The notes under the pieces: generated by a model
The model's database searches: none
What the model was told of the DNA's origin: nothing
The model's input: the letters and a program-made list of their open reading frames with translations, nothing else
Assembly: GCF_020085105.1 (NCBI RefSeq)
Contig: NC_058043.1
Location: forward strand, 12,533,167 to 12,597,166
DNA length: 64,000 bases
Source of the DNA: Siniperca chuatsi
Lineage: Eukaryota > Chordata > Actinopteri > Centrarchiformes > Sinipercidae
Direction of reading: 5' to 3'
Program-made: the position numbers and the translations under genes
Part shown: positions 1-12,625 of the stretch, piece after piece
Numbering within the stretch: the stretch's first letter is position 1
Layout: each line of letters opens with the position of its first letter

Positions 1-3000
1 CAATCCAATTACTTCCACCACAGCTCACTTAACACAACAACACACATAATGCAGGTAATACAGGCTTTCAAGTATGTACATAATTACACATATGCACATG
101 CACACACGGCTCAGTAGCAGCATGTATTGTGATTGGTAATTGCTTCCCTAGTTCTGACCCAGCTGTCATGATCAATGGGTGTGACCATGTGATTAGACGA
201 GACAAGCACCCAAAGCCATTGATTAGAGACATCCATTCCATAGGATATAGATTTATGAGTGCCTCCACTGCACAATGAGTCATCCCAATGGGATTTCTTG
301 TGTAAAGGTTACAAAAGGGTAGAGAATCTTCTCCTAAAGGATTTTCATTTCTAACCGGATAGAAGTGACCTTTTCAAGAAACTTTGTCAGAATAGTGAGG
401 GATGCAGTAATTGCAGAGCATGCATCTTTAAAATTCAGTGTATGGACTCCATTGTTTGGCAGAAGGGGTAGGGGTCAATCAAGACTTACATACATTTTGT
501 CTTTATTTCTTCTTCTCTGATGACCAATAGTCTTAACGTTGGTCACATGTTTATCAAGGGGAGTCAGGGAAACTAACCGTTACCATCGCTGTCTTTTCAC
601 TGTACTGACCACTGGAACAAAAAGACAAATAAAGTCCAACTAAACATAAATGTTATAGTACAGCAATAACACATTTAAAGCATTATTCTTTAAGTTGAAA
701 GTCATTCAGGGATAAAAAAAAATTAAGAAAATTATTGCATATGTCTTTGTTACATATACACATAAAACTTACCTATTTGGAAAAGGTGAGTTTGAATCAT
801 TTTCAGACCTCAAGAAAATGCATTTCAAATAATGTATAGCTGGATTAGGTGGGATCAATACTCTACAGTTGTTATTGCTGCATGGAGCAAATCAATAGAC
901 TGTAATAGAATTGTTTTTGTTGTGTGTTTAGATGATACTGTAGCTGGAGGTTCATTAAAGTGTGTGCGTCTGTGTGCGTGCGCGTATGTGTACATACAGT
1001 GTGTACAGTAGATAGAACAGGCTCAATACGGCCGAATGGATGCAATTTTATTACTTTGTGCAGCAGCCAGAGGACAGGTTCATAAAATAAATGCAATGTT
1101 GTGTTTTTTAAAGTAAGCCAAGTCTAACAATAGCATGATATTCCAAACTTATTTAAAACATGCATACTTAAAAAACATCAAAAGTATATTATTTTTTCAC
1201 TACCTAATGTTGTTCAGTATGTTACTGCATGTATTAACAACGAAATACAAAAACATAATATGATGAGCAGCAGATTTCATCTTCATCGTGGTTTGACTCC
1301 AATATAAAAATGTAATTTTCTATTCTGAGAATGTTCCAATTATTTCTTTACAATACAGTCTCAGCTGTTTCAGTTTTGTTCACTGCTCTGTGTGGACTGG
1401 ATGTGTCAGGTCGGGATAAATTATCATTAAGAATAAAAGAAGACGTTAAGTTGAACACCTTCAACTTGCACCTAGAAAAAAAAAGTAAAAACTCCCACTG
1501 AGCCACTGTCTCGCTTGTGCACCCTGGAGGATCTCACTTATAAAATAATTTAGATGAGACATGAAGCATTAACCTTATTCCCAAGGAGGATAGGGAAAAT
1601 TAAGAAAATGGAGAGCAAAAAAGGTATTATAATCCATTCTATAGTTCTGGGGGAAGGGGAGGAGGGGATCTCATTTATCTTATCGGAAGATACACATCCC
1701 AACAATATTTCTGTGGATAAAAACTGGCGACAAGCCTGGCCTGTTGTGCCAGTGTAAACAAAAAAAAAAAAAAAAAAACAAGACTTAGCATCTCCCCCCC
1801 CCCCGCTGTTCACGTGGTGATCAGCAAAAGTGTATCTCTAGAAACTTGCTGTCAAGCAGAATGGATTGTACTTAATTTCCAATAAGGTGCTTAAGAGCGA
1901 TCCCTAATCATGCCTTTAATTAGAATCCCTTGGTCATTAAGGGGAGATAATTCAGTGAAAAATAACTCTGCTCTCTGTGGGAGCAGCAAAGCAGCAGACG
2001 GACGAACGGTCTGCTCTGCACACAGGCCAATGCCTCTCCATGGTGCAGAATATGTCACTGAAGGCCTAACTACACAGCTTAAAAAGTAGTCTTCCTGCCT
2101 TTCACAGGACAGTCAGACAATAATACATTTCTATTGCCCAGTATTACTGTTGAGCAAGGAGACAGATTTTACATGTAAACTAGCTTTAACCTTCCTCCTA
2201 TTGAAGGACCCTTTACCCAACGAGAAGGACAGTAAACCAGATGAACATAACCTTGTGTAGACTCAAAAACTATAAGGAAATATTTTAAGGCATGTTAAAG
2301 GCCCTGAACAACTTTTTTCTCAATAAGCTTTTTACTATGAGCAATGGAATCTTACGTTTACACACAATTTGCCAAAGTTGGGAGAGTTGTGCTTATTTCA
2401 CATGACAGATTTCTGTGTATGTTTTGTCTGTGTTTTTCTCACTGGTGTTAAGTGGGCAGGATTCAGTAAGAAAAAGGTGATTTATTTCTGTGCACAAAGA
2501 AGGATTTAGCAATATTTGGATCAAAATGCGATGATGGTGGTGGGTTTGTCAATAAAATCTTATCAAACCACACCCACATAGTCCTAAAGAATAAGATTAA
2601 CTGGGTTTTTAAGTGTTTAACTTTTAATAAATAATATATGGTGTTAAGTTAGGGTGTTTTCTAACTTTGATTGTTGCCTCTTTAGTCATGAGTATTCCAT
2701 GTTATAGACAAATGGTTAAGATTTGTTTTAAATCTTGTTTTGCTGACCTCCAGTGGTTTGACTTCACATCTTGCTGCAGTGATGTAGAAGTGTACTCCAC
2801 GGTGTCTCAGTACACCAGGACATCATTGTTGGGTGTGATTACAGGTGCTACCGTCCACTTCTGACGACAACCAACCACACCCATCAGTGATGCTGGATGT
2901 GGTCAGCGGTGCAACACTTTCAACCTGTTAGAGCAGTGAAACACTGCTTTTCAGCCTGGTATTAAGTTCACTTCATTTTAGAAAATGACCCTGTTTGTCA

Positions 3001-6000
3001 ATTTATCCAAACGTTTCTTTGTGGATAGACTGGTCAACATGCTTATTTTAACCAAGACAGTTCGATCAGGGATATGTATGTATCATTTGGTGGAAATGTC
3101 TGTCTCTTAAGGCCAGTAGCATTGACCAATGTTACTAGAATCAGCTCGTTATTAATGTCTAGGCTATGATCACTCTGCAGTGTGGGTTTTTGTGTGAAAG
3201 AAAATAGACTAGAGGGAAAAAATTAAAGGCTGGCTGGCTGTGGGTTGTTTGGGGTTTACCTAAAAGTTAGCATCAGCTAGTTCAAGCACAGGCCCCACGA
3301 GAGGTCAGCCCAAACAGTACTCTTGTTGTAGTTTTGTTGTTTGTGGTTTGTCCAAAAAGAAAACAAGTCTGGAGGTAGTCTGTCTAACAGCTCTCAACTA
3401 AAGACGAGTAGGAAAAGAGGTGTAGGGTGTTCTCTCTCAGTCCAACAGCAGCTCATCAAAGTCTCTGAGTGAACTGATAAGCCCTGCCCTATACCAGCCA
3501 GAAAATTGATAATGTGAACCTCATAATATGAGCCTACAACTCAACCTAAGACTAGTGACAAGGACTGCAAAGCATACTGAACATGCCATTAGGGAGATAA
3601 CAGGGAATAAAGTTGTAGATAACTTTTTTTTAAACCAGGGTGAATACACCAAATTATTTTCCTTTGTCCAAACCACACTAGATAAGTTTACTTTTGTATG
3701 TTTTTAGGTCCAAACTACCCAATTACATGCTGTCAATCAAAACAAATCCCAACTGCTTCGAGAGGTCATGTAGCACTTAAACATTTTCGTGCATGCTATA
3801 AAAAATGTTTCTTAGTGTACTTACTTTGGAACAGTTCAGTGACGTTCCAGTGTGTGCTCAGTGTTATTTCTGTACGTGTTTGTCTTGTTTGTGTGTGCCT
3901 GAGATTCAATCTGTGCATGTGTGTGTATGTGGACATATAGTGGCGTTTGTTTAATAATCTCCTTTCATTACAGTAATCAGGTCTGGGATCAGCAGTGGTG
4001 GCAGGATGACTTAGAACTCGGGGCCTCGCCTCATTAACTCTCTGTGACCAACGAGCGACACCCTCGCGACAAATTGGAATTGCCTCAGCACTCTGACTCA
4101 GACTCTTCAGGCTCCTCCGCAGTGAGCCCAGAGAAAGTAAAGATTATATCCCTTCCCCTCTAATCTTCTGTCTCACAATCATACCTGAGATCATATCCCA
4201 AATAACCAGACTCCTTTTCCTTAGGAGGCTTTTTGTTCAATATTAACATGGATAACACAAGAGGGAGTTATATGTTTCACTACAAACCCTTTTTTTCTGA
4301 CAGATGTATCATTAAAAATGTTCTTATTTATCAAAAACATCCCAGTACTGGTGCATACAGTACAGTAATGTGTAGTCCTTCCCTACAGCTATACTTTTTA
4401 TTAATGTGTTTAGTAGCCTTGTAAACTGATCCCTTTCCTTTCATCTCCAATCCTATTCCACACTGAGAACCCAAAGTTCACTTTTTCTTTGTCTCTGCCT
4501 CAATTTATTGTTTTCAGGTACTAAATATATTCTCTTCTTTTCAGTGAATGGTCTCCTGTCTCCAATAACCCAGTGAGTTAATTATTTTGAGTAGAAAGGA
4601 TGAAAACAAATACTGTTTAAATCAAAACCACCCCTGGTAAATACACTGTGTAGCTGCTATGGGTTTCCAACTGCCTGGAAATCTGTGTTTTTAAACTCAT
4701 TAAATCACTAACGACTACTTTTGAAGTGAGACACTTTTATGAAGCTTGACCCATTCATAGCAAATTCGGAGAGCTGTGGACAGGAAGGATGTATATGTGT
4801 TTTCCTGCATATGATATATGTGTGGACGTGCTAGTGTATGTGTTAGTGTGATGTCTGTGTGTGTGCCCATGTGGTTTAAAATTCACACATTTTAAGATAT
4901 CTAGAGTGCCCGAAGCTTAAATAATGACCTGCTGTAATTTCCATGCCCTCTGCATCCCCATTCTTAATCAGCCCCCTCCATGTGCAGTTATACAATTTAA
5001 TTAGCTGCCCACCAATGCTATTATTAAAGATAATCACAAACATCCCTACCAGACTTTAAACCGGTAACTTTAGACTGACTATCTTAATTTTCATGTAGGA
5101 AGCAAAATTCAAAAATAAATATTTTGCTGGAAACTGCCCATGTATTGTAAAGCCATATCACTCAGTGCTGGTGTGATGAGAACAGAGGGGGAAAAACCCC
5201 TCAGACGTTACGTAAACTGGCCCCTTTGTAAATGTATATGCAACAATAACAAGTGAACAAGAGTCAAGTCATCATCAAAGCTACATTGCTGGAAGCATCC
5301 AGAGTCAACAGAGCAGGGGGCCTCTTAACCGCGACAGTTCAATGTTAAGATCCTGGCTCTGCGTGTTGGAGCTAAATAACCTCCATATTTCCCTGTGTGG
5401 CTGACACTAATGGGAACCACGCTGTGTCGCACAACTCACGGCCCTGCCTGTGTGCGCTCACTGATGCTCAACCTACTGATTGGGTTGGTGACTGAGGTCA
5501 TCTTTTTCTGTGCTGACCACAAGTTGTGAAGCAAAACTTCAACAACCCGCTGGGCTAATGCAATTAGTAGCCAACAACCATATAACTTACACAAGCAATG
5601 AGTGCTGCCCAGAGGGAATGAATGCCGTTCGGGTCTGTGCGTGATAAACAATGAGGTCTTCACAAAAGGGGATTGGGGGGGGGGGGAGTAATGTTCTGAT
5701 GCAGCCTTGGTGTTATCAAGGCATCAGTGTGAGGTTAGGTTGAGAGAGAAATAAAGGTGAACAGTGTGCTATCAACATAGGATGTTATCGGAGGAATTTT
5801 GTCAGTTTTGCCCTCACTATCAGTGCTCTATATCTGATGAACAGTCTATAGTTATGAAGTGTTCACACTGCCAGAGATATGGCACCAGTAAAAGTGTTTT
5901 TCCTGCCACGCAAGCATAACAGGTAGATAAAGAGCTTATGGTTTTCCTGTTTCAGGAAGAATTATGAAAAAAAAAAATTGTCGCATAGATCATTCGCCAA

Positions 6001-6360
6001 TGGCTGGACTACATATATGTGTTTTTGCATATTTAATTGGGTATGGATTGGCTGTGAAAATTTTCTTTAAATAAAATTGTGTTGCTTGGATCAGGAAATA
6101 TTATACTATACATTGTTGATGATTGTCAGCACCCGAAAGTAAAATTTGGAATATGTTGTTGTAGAACTTTCCAGCAGGTGTCACTATTTGTTTTGCATAT
6201 GTATTTTACAAGTGATAGATATTATTATGTTCTGGGGTATTTGAAGAAATAAGTGTGTATATTTATTCTAAATGCAGGCACATTTATGTTATATTTCATA
6301 TGTTATAATCTTACTAGGTTACAGATATGTTTTATTATCGTTCCTAGTCACCAGATTGTG
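1..6360. other. Gene-free stretch, left end of gene desert
   Basis: I see no coding exon here: open frames are short, lack family resemblance and have no supporting splice context. There is a poly(A) run near 1,759-1,778 followed by a poly(C) run at about 1,794-1,804, and a poly(G) run near 5,677-5,687. Islands at about 1,850-2,060, 3,940-4,150 and 4,890-5,050 are free of simple repeats and carry clustered TAAT/ATTA cores, so they may be conserved non-coding elements. That is inference and needs alignment to other fishes. Confidence 0.5.
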
Positions 6361-6363
6361 TAT

Positions 6364-6690
6364 CTGTATATGCGAAGTTAGTCAGTGCGCAAGCGCCACC
6401 CAGGTTCATTTTCATTCTGTTGTTGATCAGGACTAGTACGCTTACCGGTGAGTGTCTGTAAACTGGCATTGCTAATAATTCAGATTAAGAATTAATATCT
6501 TATGATTGCGTAATTTCATCAGTTAATTCTGATGTTTGTTTTTGTGTTTTCATTGCAGGTTTACAACCTAGCAACCTAATTGATCAGTTAATTGACGAGC
6601 TAAAATGTTACATATAACTAGCTCGTGGATGATTATTGTGTATGTGTACACAATAAAAACTCAAAAAGTGGCTCGAGTTGTGTCCGCCGT
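6364..6690 (+). ncRNA. Candidate two-exon non-coding transcription unit or LTR-like element
   Basis: A good donor (CCG|GTGAGT, intron start 6,448) is followed 111 bp later by a strong acceptor (pyrimidine-rich TTTTCATTGCAG ending at 6,558). About 95 bp further on is a canonical AATAAA at 6,652-6,657 with a GT-rich segment behind it. No useful open frame is present. The arrangement could be a compact non-coding RNA gene, or a solo LTR carrying its own splice sites and poly(A) signal. I found no convincing target-site duplication to settle that. The sequence elements are seen; the function is inferred. Confidence 0.3.
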
Positions 6691-6699
6691 GCTTGTCCT

Positions 6700-8259
6700 G
6701 AAACCCTTCCAGTGGGGAGTTTATTGAGCTATAGCAGGTAGCTTAGTAAAAAACAGTTGTTAAAGGTTATGTCTAATTAAACCATTACATGAGAATACTG
6801 TGTTGTTTATTTTTTGGTGAGTGATACAGGCTGAGTATCCTGAAGCACTTAATAATGGTGACTGTGGTGAGTGCATTACACTCTCTTAACCTATTATACG
6901 GAAAGAAAACACACAAATATCTATAATAATTTAAAGGAAAACGTGACCCAAAAAACTTTGGCAACCGCTGCTTTAACAGCAAAATCCAGAGTGTACATCA
7001 TCTCGTCTCTTGTTGCGGTTTGACCTTCAACCTGATCACAATCAGCACCTGATGTAATTAATGAGGTGATTAATTGCTGGATTGATCCACTGATCAATCA
7101 AAAGGCTCTCGGGTAGAAATTGGAACCCTACGCCCAGTGTAATTACTGGGAATATTAGGAGTTTAATTGGATCCTAGGGCCAATTTTGGTGAAACTTTTT
7201 TAGTACAAGTTGGTGAAATTAAAGTAATAGTAATCATTTAAATAACTGTAGAGTGGGTGAATACATTCTTACAAACATTCAATACATTTTGAATAAAACA
7301 ATGTAATTCTAATTACTAAAAAACATGGGGATATAAACCTCAAGTACCTCAATTATTGGATTTTATCAAAGCTGTCGTGCAACCAAGTGAGAGGAGACAA
7401 AACAATAAACTTAACGATCATAAGAACTACTCTGCATTCATTGCCATAATCTGCTGTTTGTTGAGTTCACGCCAGCTACAAAAACCTTGTCAAATTACTC
7501 CCTAACAGTTTTGAAATTCCTAATTTTACTGATTCTTGCTTGATTCATGCATCTTGATAGTGCTTTAATGTTGCAACAGATATTTTACTGTTCATACCAG
7601 CAAAAAAGAGAGAAGTTTCCGAAACAAGAGGCCACCATTGCCTGGGTTCATTTTGCTTTTCTAGGCTTTCTAAGGATGGGTAATGCCAGCTATGTTGTTG
7701 AACAATCAATGCTTTGATTGTCTGATAACACAGACAGTAAATGTAATGCTGTTTCCACAGTCAATCGTCAAGCCTTAGATGGAAAATCTTACATGGATCC
7801 CTGTCAGAAAGGATAGTCAAAGTGAAAGGAAGAGTATAGGGTGATAAAAGTGTGTGACAGTGAAGACATGACATAAAACACAAGTAGTAAAAACACAGAG
7901 GAAAACAGAGAGAGAGGGAGAGGGAGGTGAAATGAGGTAGTGGTAGTGGAGGCTTGTAGCTTAGGAAGGTGACCCTGAGATACAGGCAGGGCTGTTCATT
8001 TAAGCAGGCAGGGAGCAGAGCAGTGACAACCAGCACCAGAGTAGTCGTGGACCCCTGGAGAGAGGCACTGTAGCAGATGGAATAAGAGAATTTAGATTAA
8101 ACAATCCCATACCGCACAATGTCACCATGTTGATGCTGTTCTTATTAGAGGTGATGTTAGACTCTAGTACCTGAAGGATTTGGTAGGAAATAATTGAATT
8201 CATCTGATATACAGCCTTTTTAAAAGAATGTATTGTATGATGTATGAATGTATGTAAAA
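6700..8259. other. Gene-free stretch with a TAATTA-rich island
   Basis: No gene seen. The segment at about 7,020-7,190 has TAATTA, GATTAATTG and TGATCAATCA motifs packed into roughly 60 bp with no simple repeats, which resembles a developmental conserved non-coding element. A short GA-rich tract lies near 7,900-7,925. Confidence 0.4.
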
Positions 8260-8500
8260 GAAGTATTTTATTATTTTATTGATTTTATTAATCAATTAAT
8301 TGTTTAGTCTAAAACATTTTAGAAAAAAGTAAAAACCACCCTTTACAATTTCCCATAGCACAGAGGTGAAATCTTCAATTTGCTTGTTCATTCCAAACAA
8401 CAGTCCAAACCTCCAAAGATATTCAATTTACAATATGGTTTATACTTATTTTCTGACCACTATCGACTATCAATTAATCGAATAATAATTTCAGCCTTTT
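8260..8500. mobile_element. Fragment of a non-autonomous hAT-like teleost repeat
   Basis: The segment starts with ATCAATTAATTGTTTAGTCT and ends in a TCAATTAATCG/TTTCAGCC boundary. Between them is the AACAGTCCAAACC...CAAAGATATTCAATTTAC core that I recognise from a very common teleost dispersed repeat of the TAGAGCTGMAACRATTAG family. No intact terminal repeat pair or duplication is visible. Confidence 0.5.
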
Positions 8501-11500
8501 TACAGTGCATATAACCTTTAGCTGTGCATTTTATTTTATATGACATTCCTTGCATTCCTATGTTTAAGGAACATGTATCCACCACTGGGCGCAATAAACA
8601 CACCCTGAGCAGCTTATCTGTCAGAAATGAAACAGATGAAGAGCAACTTTTCTATCTGTTTACAGCACATCCAAACAAACTGTGAACTGAGGGATTCATT
8701 GCGTCACACTGTTTTGTTATCACTTCCAGTACGTGCATCTTTTCCTGTGAATCCTTTGAGCGTGGCTATGCAATTTCAAACATGCCCAGGAAAGGACACT
8801 GCCTGTAACAATGAAAACTACAGTACTATATAAAGAGCCAATTACAGAATGTAATTATATTTAAAGCCTATTGCCCAAAATGCTAACAATAAACAGTATA
8901 CAAAATGGGGTTTGATATAATGTAAATCTTAAGGATTGTAACTTTCAGGTAGAATATGCAAGATGTCAGCTATTTCAGATGTTAAGTCATACAAGCCTTA
9001 CAGTAGACAATGACCCCATGTGGAATCCAATCTGACCATGAAAAAGAGGCAGAGTAAGAAAAAAGAGTGCAATCAGAGTGTGGACAGAGTTGGCCAAACT
9101 CATCATTATTGGGTTTTGGACTTCTAATTTTTCCACCTCAGTCGTTTTCCATTTCAAGGGCACATTGGCTGTTGAGAGCGGGATTGCAGTGTGGCTGTAC
9201 CAGTGATGCTCCCTCCATTGTGGTTGGATGGCCAGCTGCCTGATGTATAATATCTTCTGATTACTACCCACCACACACACTGATAAGATCCTAGCTGGAA
9301 CAGGACAGGGGCCAGAGTGCCAGCACTCTGTATGTCTTTTGTAAGCCAGTACTGTCTCAGCATGCAGCCTGTGCATATGAGCATGTTTGTCAGGCAACTC
9401 AAACATCAGCACGCCTGAATGTATTAGTGAAGACTACCCGATGCCAGCACTTCACATCTGAGTGGTGTGAAAAAAGGGGAAATGCAAAGACATCACATAG
9501 TTTTTTACTTATTTCTTGTCAAATGTACCAAAACAAATACATATCTTGTAAATTTAGATTTAGTATATTTTGATGTATATTTGGTCTAGCTTCTTGTTGA
9601 CACTGTCCATAGTATTGACGATAACATCAATGTATGTTCGTGAATGTTAACAGAAAAATATTAAGTGGAGACTTTCTGGTGAAAATGGCTATAATATAAG
9701 GTATATATATATATATATATATATATGGGTGTGAAAATCATTTTTAACACTCTGAAGATTCGACTGGGATCGAAATGTTGTCCATATAAACAGATTTATC
9801 GCTGCAAGAGTTACTCTTCATTGATGCTGATTTCCAGTAGCCTTAAACTTACATGTGATGTGCATATAATTACGCTCCTTCAAATCATACAAATAACTGG
9901 CGTATAGGTGCATTTAATTAGTTAAACCTCTTGGAAAATATTATTTCCATGACTATCCATGATTATCACTACTTTACAGGCATTTTAAAAGTTAACTACT
10001 GTATGTTATTAGATTATAGGGGTTTCCCTTTTAGTGTTCATAATCCGATAATATGAAATAAAATAAGAAATAATCTGAAAGTTTATCTTAATGCTTTGGT
10101 TGTCTCAACTGTCAATACACAGTAAAATGGTAACAATTCCTTAATAACTTAATAATAGACACAAAAGGAAGACTGGCAGCTTCACTAGCGAGTTAGCCGC
10201 ACATTGGAAGTAACCAGATGGTCTCATTGTATCCACACTGTTTGCTGTTGTCGCTTTTGTTGCGACTACCCAGGCTGCTGAGATCATTTTGCTTTATTAT
10301 CGCCATCGTTACGCCTTCTCTTCATGACACAGCCATTTTTCACCAGGACATTCTCTTCTAACTAATTCATTTTCCTGAAACAGAATTTATCTCCCATTAC
10401 TCCGCACATACAGAAACACAATCATATTTTCTCTTCAATGAAAAAGGGGGAAAAGGGCTTTTGTTGCCAGGGAATGTCTAATCTTTTTTTTCCGATGGCG
10501 GGTTCCTGATGCTCACCTCTGTGTGTAAACTGTCTGAATTTGTAATGTGGCACTGACTGATGCATTCATTTTCTTGGCCACTTGTCTGGTTCAATATTAT
10601 GCGTTAATCTGAGAGTGCTGCTTCTTTTTCTCCTCACTAATGTTACAAAACTCCTCTGGGAAAACAATTACTGTGCAAAACTCACCTCTGAAAATTTCAA
10701 ATGATGACTGAAAATAGATGTACAGATGTTTATCTCTCCCTTCAGTCTGATGTTGACACTTGTCTGTCTGTCACTCAAAGGTATTGTGCCTTTTCCCCAA
10801 GGGAACGGGCATATGTGATAGCTGCTCTGCCACTGATGATGTACACAAAGCTTTCTGGAAGAGTAGGAACACACACATACATACATACATATATACATTC
10901 ATGCAAAATACATTCAAACACAACACAAATGCTGTGCAGGTAAAGTTGGATTTTTTATTTTTTACATCAACCACCCGTAGCCATTTTTTCCTCTTCTTTC
11001 CCCTCATCTCACTCCATCTTTTCCTCGTCCTTCTTTCTGTCTTCCTCCTCATCTCCTGAACCTCCAGAGGGTTCCTCCTGATTCATTATTTCCTGTCAAC
11101 ATGTGTCTCCTGAGGCCTCCCATGCACTGGAGCCCCTTCTCTAACTTCACTTGAGCTGTTAAATGGGTACACATCCCTTCTTCCTAAACGCATGTGTGTG
11201 AGCTTTAACGTTTAAACAGGTGATTTTTATTGAATAATATGGAAAGGTTTGCTGGGATTCACAATGGTTAACGGGGCACCAAACTGTGTAGGTGCAATTA
11301 ATTTGATTTGGTTATCAAGATTATCAAGGATAATCATAAATAATAACTTTAATGAATAAAGACCTCGGGGGCACCACTCTTCTTAACGAAGGGAAGTGAC
11401 AGCCAATTAATTGATTAAGTCTCATATAATACACTAAACTATCAATTTGGAACTTAGATTCATAAATAAATTAATAACTATAACCAGAATTACCGTAAGT

Positions 11501-11669
11501 AGCTAGTAGGTTGAAGGATTGAGTTCAACATAGAAGATGTTGGCAAATTCATCACTCTTGTGAAATATAAAAGAAACAAGCATAATTATACACAAGCATT
11601 TATTTAAAAGATAAACAAAGCAAAAACACACAATGTGAAGTCTAACTCTAAATACTACAGAACAAAGGG

Positions 11670-11718
<49 letters not shown>

Positions 11719-11880
11719 TGAGTGCATCCAAGATGGCTGCTTGGATCTAAGATGGTGTCAAACAATGAATATGTGTATATTTCTCTGTATGTGTATAAAG
11801 CATGTGCAGCGAGAACTTTAAAGTTTCTCTCCACCAGGTGTGGCTGTCTTTAAGGGCCAAACTATCAGCATCAGTATGTA
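8501..11880. other. Gene-free stretch
   Basis: No supported exon. A (TA)n tract lies at 9,702-9,726 and a (TG)n tract of about 50 bp at 11,671-11,720. A 141-codon open frame on the minus strand at 8,987-9,412 has no recognisable domain or splice support. An island near 11,290-11,430 contains a TGACAG core (MEIS/TALE-like) beside AATTAATTGATTA, another possible regulatory element. Confidence 0.45.
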
Positions 11881-11889
11881 AGTAAGTTT

Positions 11890-12625
11890 CTCAAAAGTAG
11901 GCTTGTATTTATTTAAATATAAATGTAAAACAAATACATTGTGATAAACTATTCAGAAGTAAACTATATACTTGTACAGAAAAGTTTAGATGGAGATGAA
12001 AATCAGAGCAGAGTCCAGCGTCGTCCAGCAGCAGTAGAATGCAGTGCTGACGGTGGCTTGGAGTCCGGTGATGGTAACAGGACAGGAGAGATGAGGCCAA
12101 GGTGCTGCTGAGAAGACGGAGAGAAAGAAAGGGATGAAAGGGTCGGCGATATTTCGGAGAAAATCCACAAGTCACATCATTCCCATAATCATGTAGCAAA
12201 AACACACCATAGACATCATGTCTTACAAAGCATTTAACTTTTAAATTACTGTCACTAGGATAATGATCATTTTGCATTGATTAGGCCAACTGTCCTACTT
12301 CTGATTCTATCAATTATCAATGGAACCAGAAAGTTTACTGATCACCTAACAGTGGTAAATGTAGGCTATTGAAATGATTGATATTTGAATGAATTGTTTG
12401 AATTGACAATTATTGTTTCCAAGTCTTACACATAGCTAGCTAACGCTAACGTTAGTAACACCAGTGTAAGTAAGCAAGCACAGCACACTCACCTGGAGAA
12501 GACAATGATGAACCCGATGCTGAATCGCTACCGTTGGGTTAATTAAAGATGCTCCACCTTGTCTTTCACCTCTTGGTAGAAGCCAACTTGTTTTCTCCTG
12601 TTGTATGACTGGACTCTTATTTAAC
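11890..12625 (-). ncRNA. Candidate two-exon long non-coding RNA gene
   Basis: Read on the minus strand, a TATA-like TTAAATAAG (12,616-12,624) precedes a candidate first exon ending at 12,493 with the consensus donor CAG|GTGAGT. A 385-bp intron (12,108-12,492) ends in a textbook pyrimidine tract (TTTCTTTCTCTCCGTCTTCTCAG). The second exon runs from 12,107 to a poly(A) signal AATAAA at 11,908-11,913. Joining the exons gives no open frame with an ATG in exon 1, so a non-coding transcript is more likely than a protein. An intron-retained 60-codon frame exists but resembles nothing I know. The elements are seen; that they form one transcript is inference. Confidence 0.35.

Noticed and set aside
8987..9412. 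141-codon minus-strand open frame
   Set aside because: No recognisable domain, ordinary composition for chance frames, no splice or promoter context, and a second overlapping frame of similar quality on the same strand.
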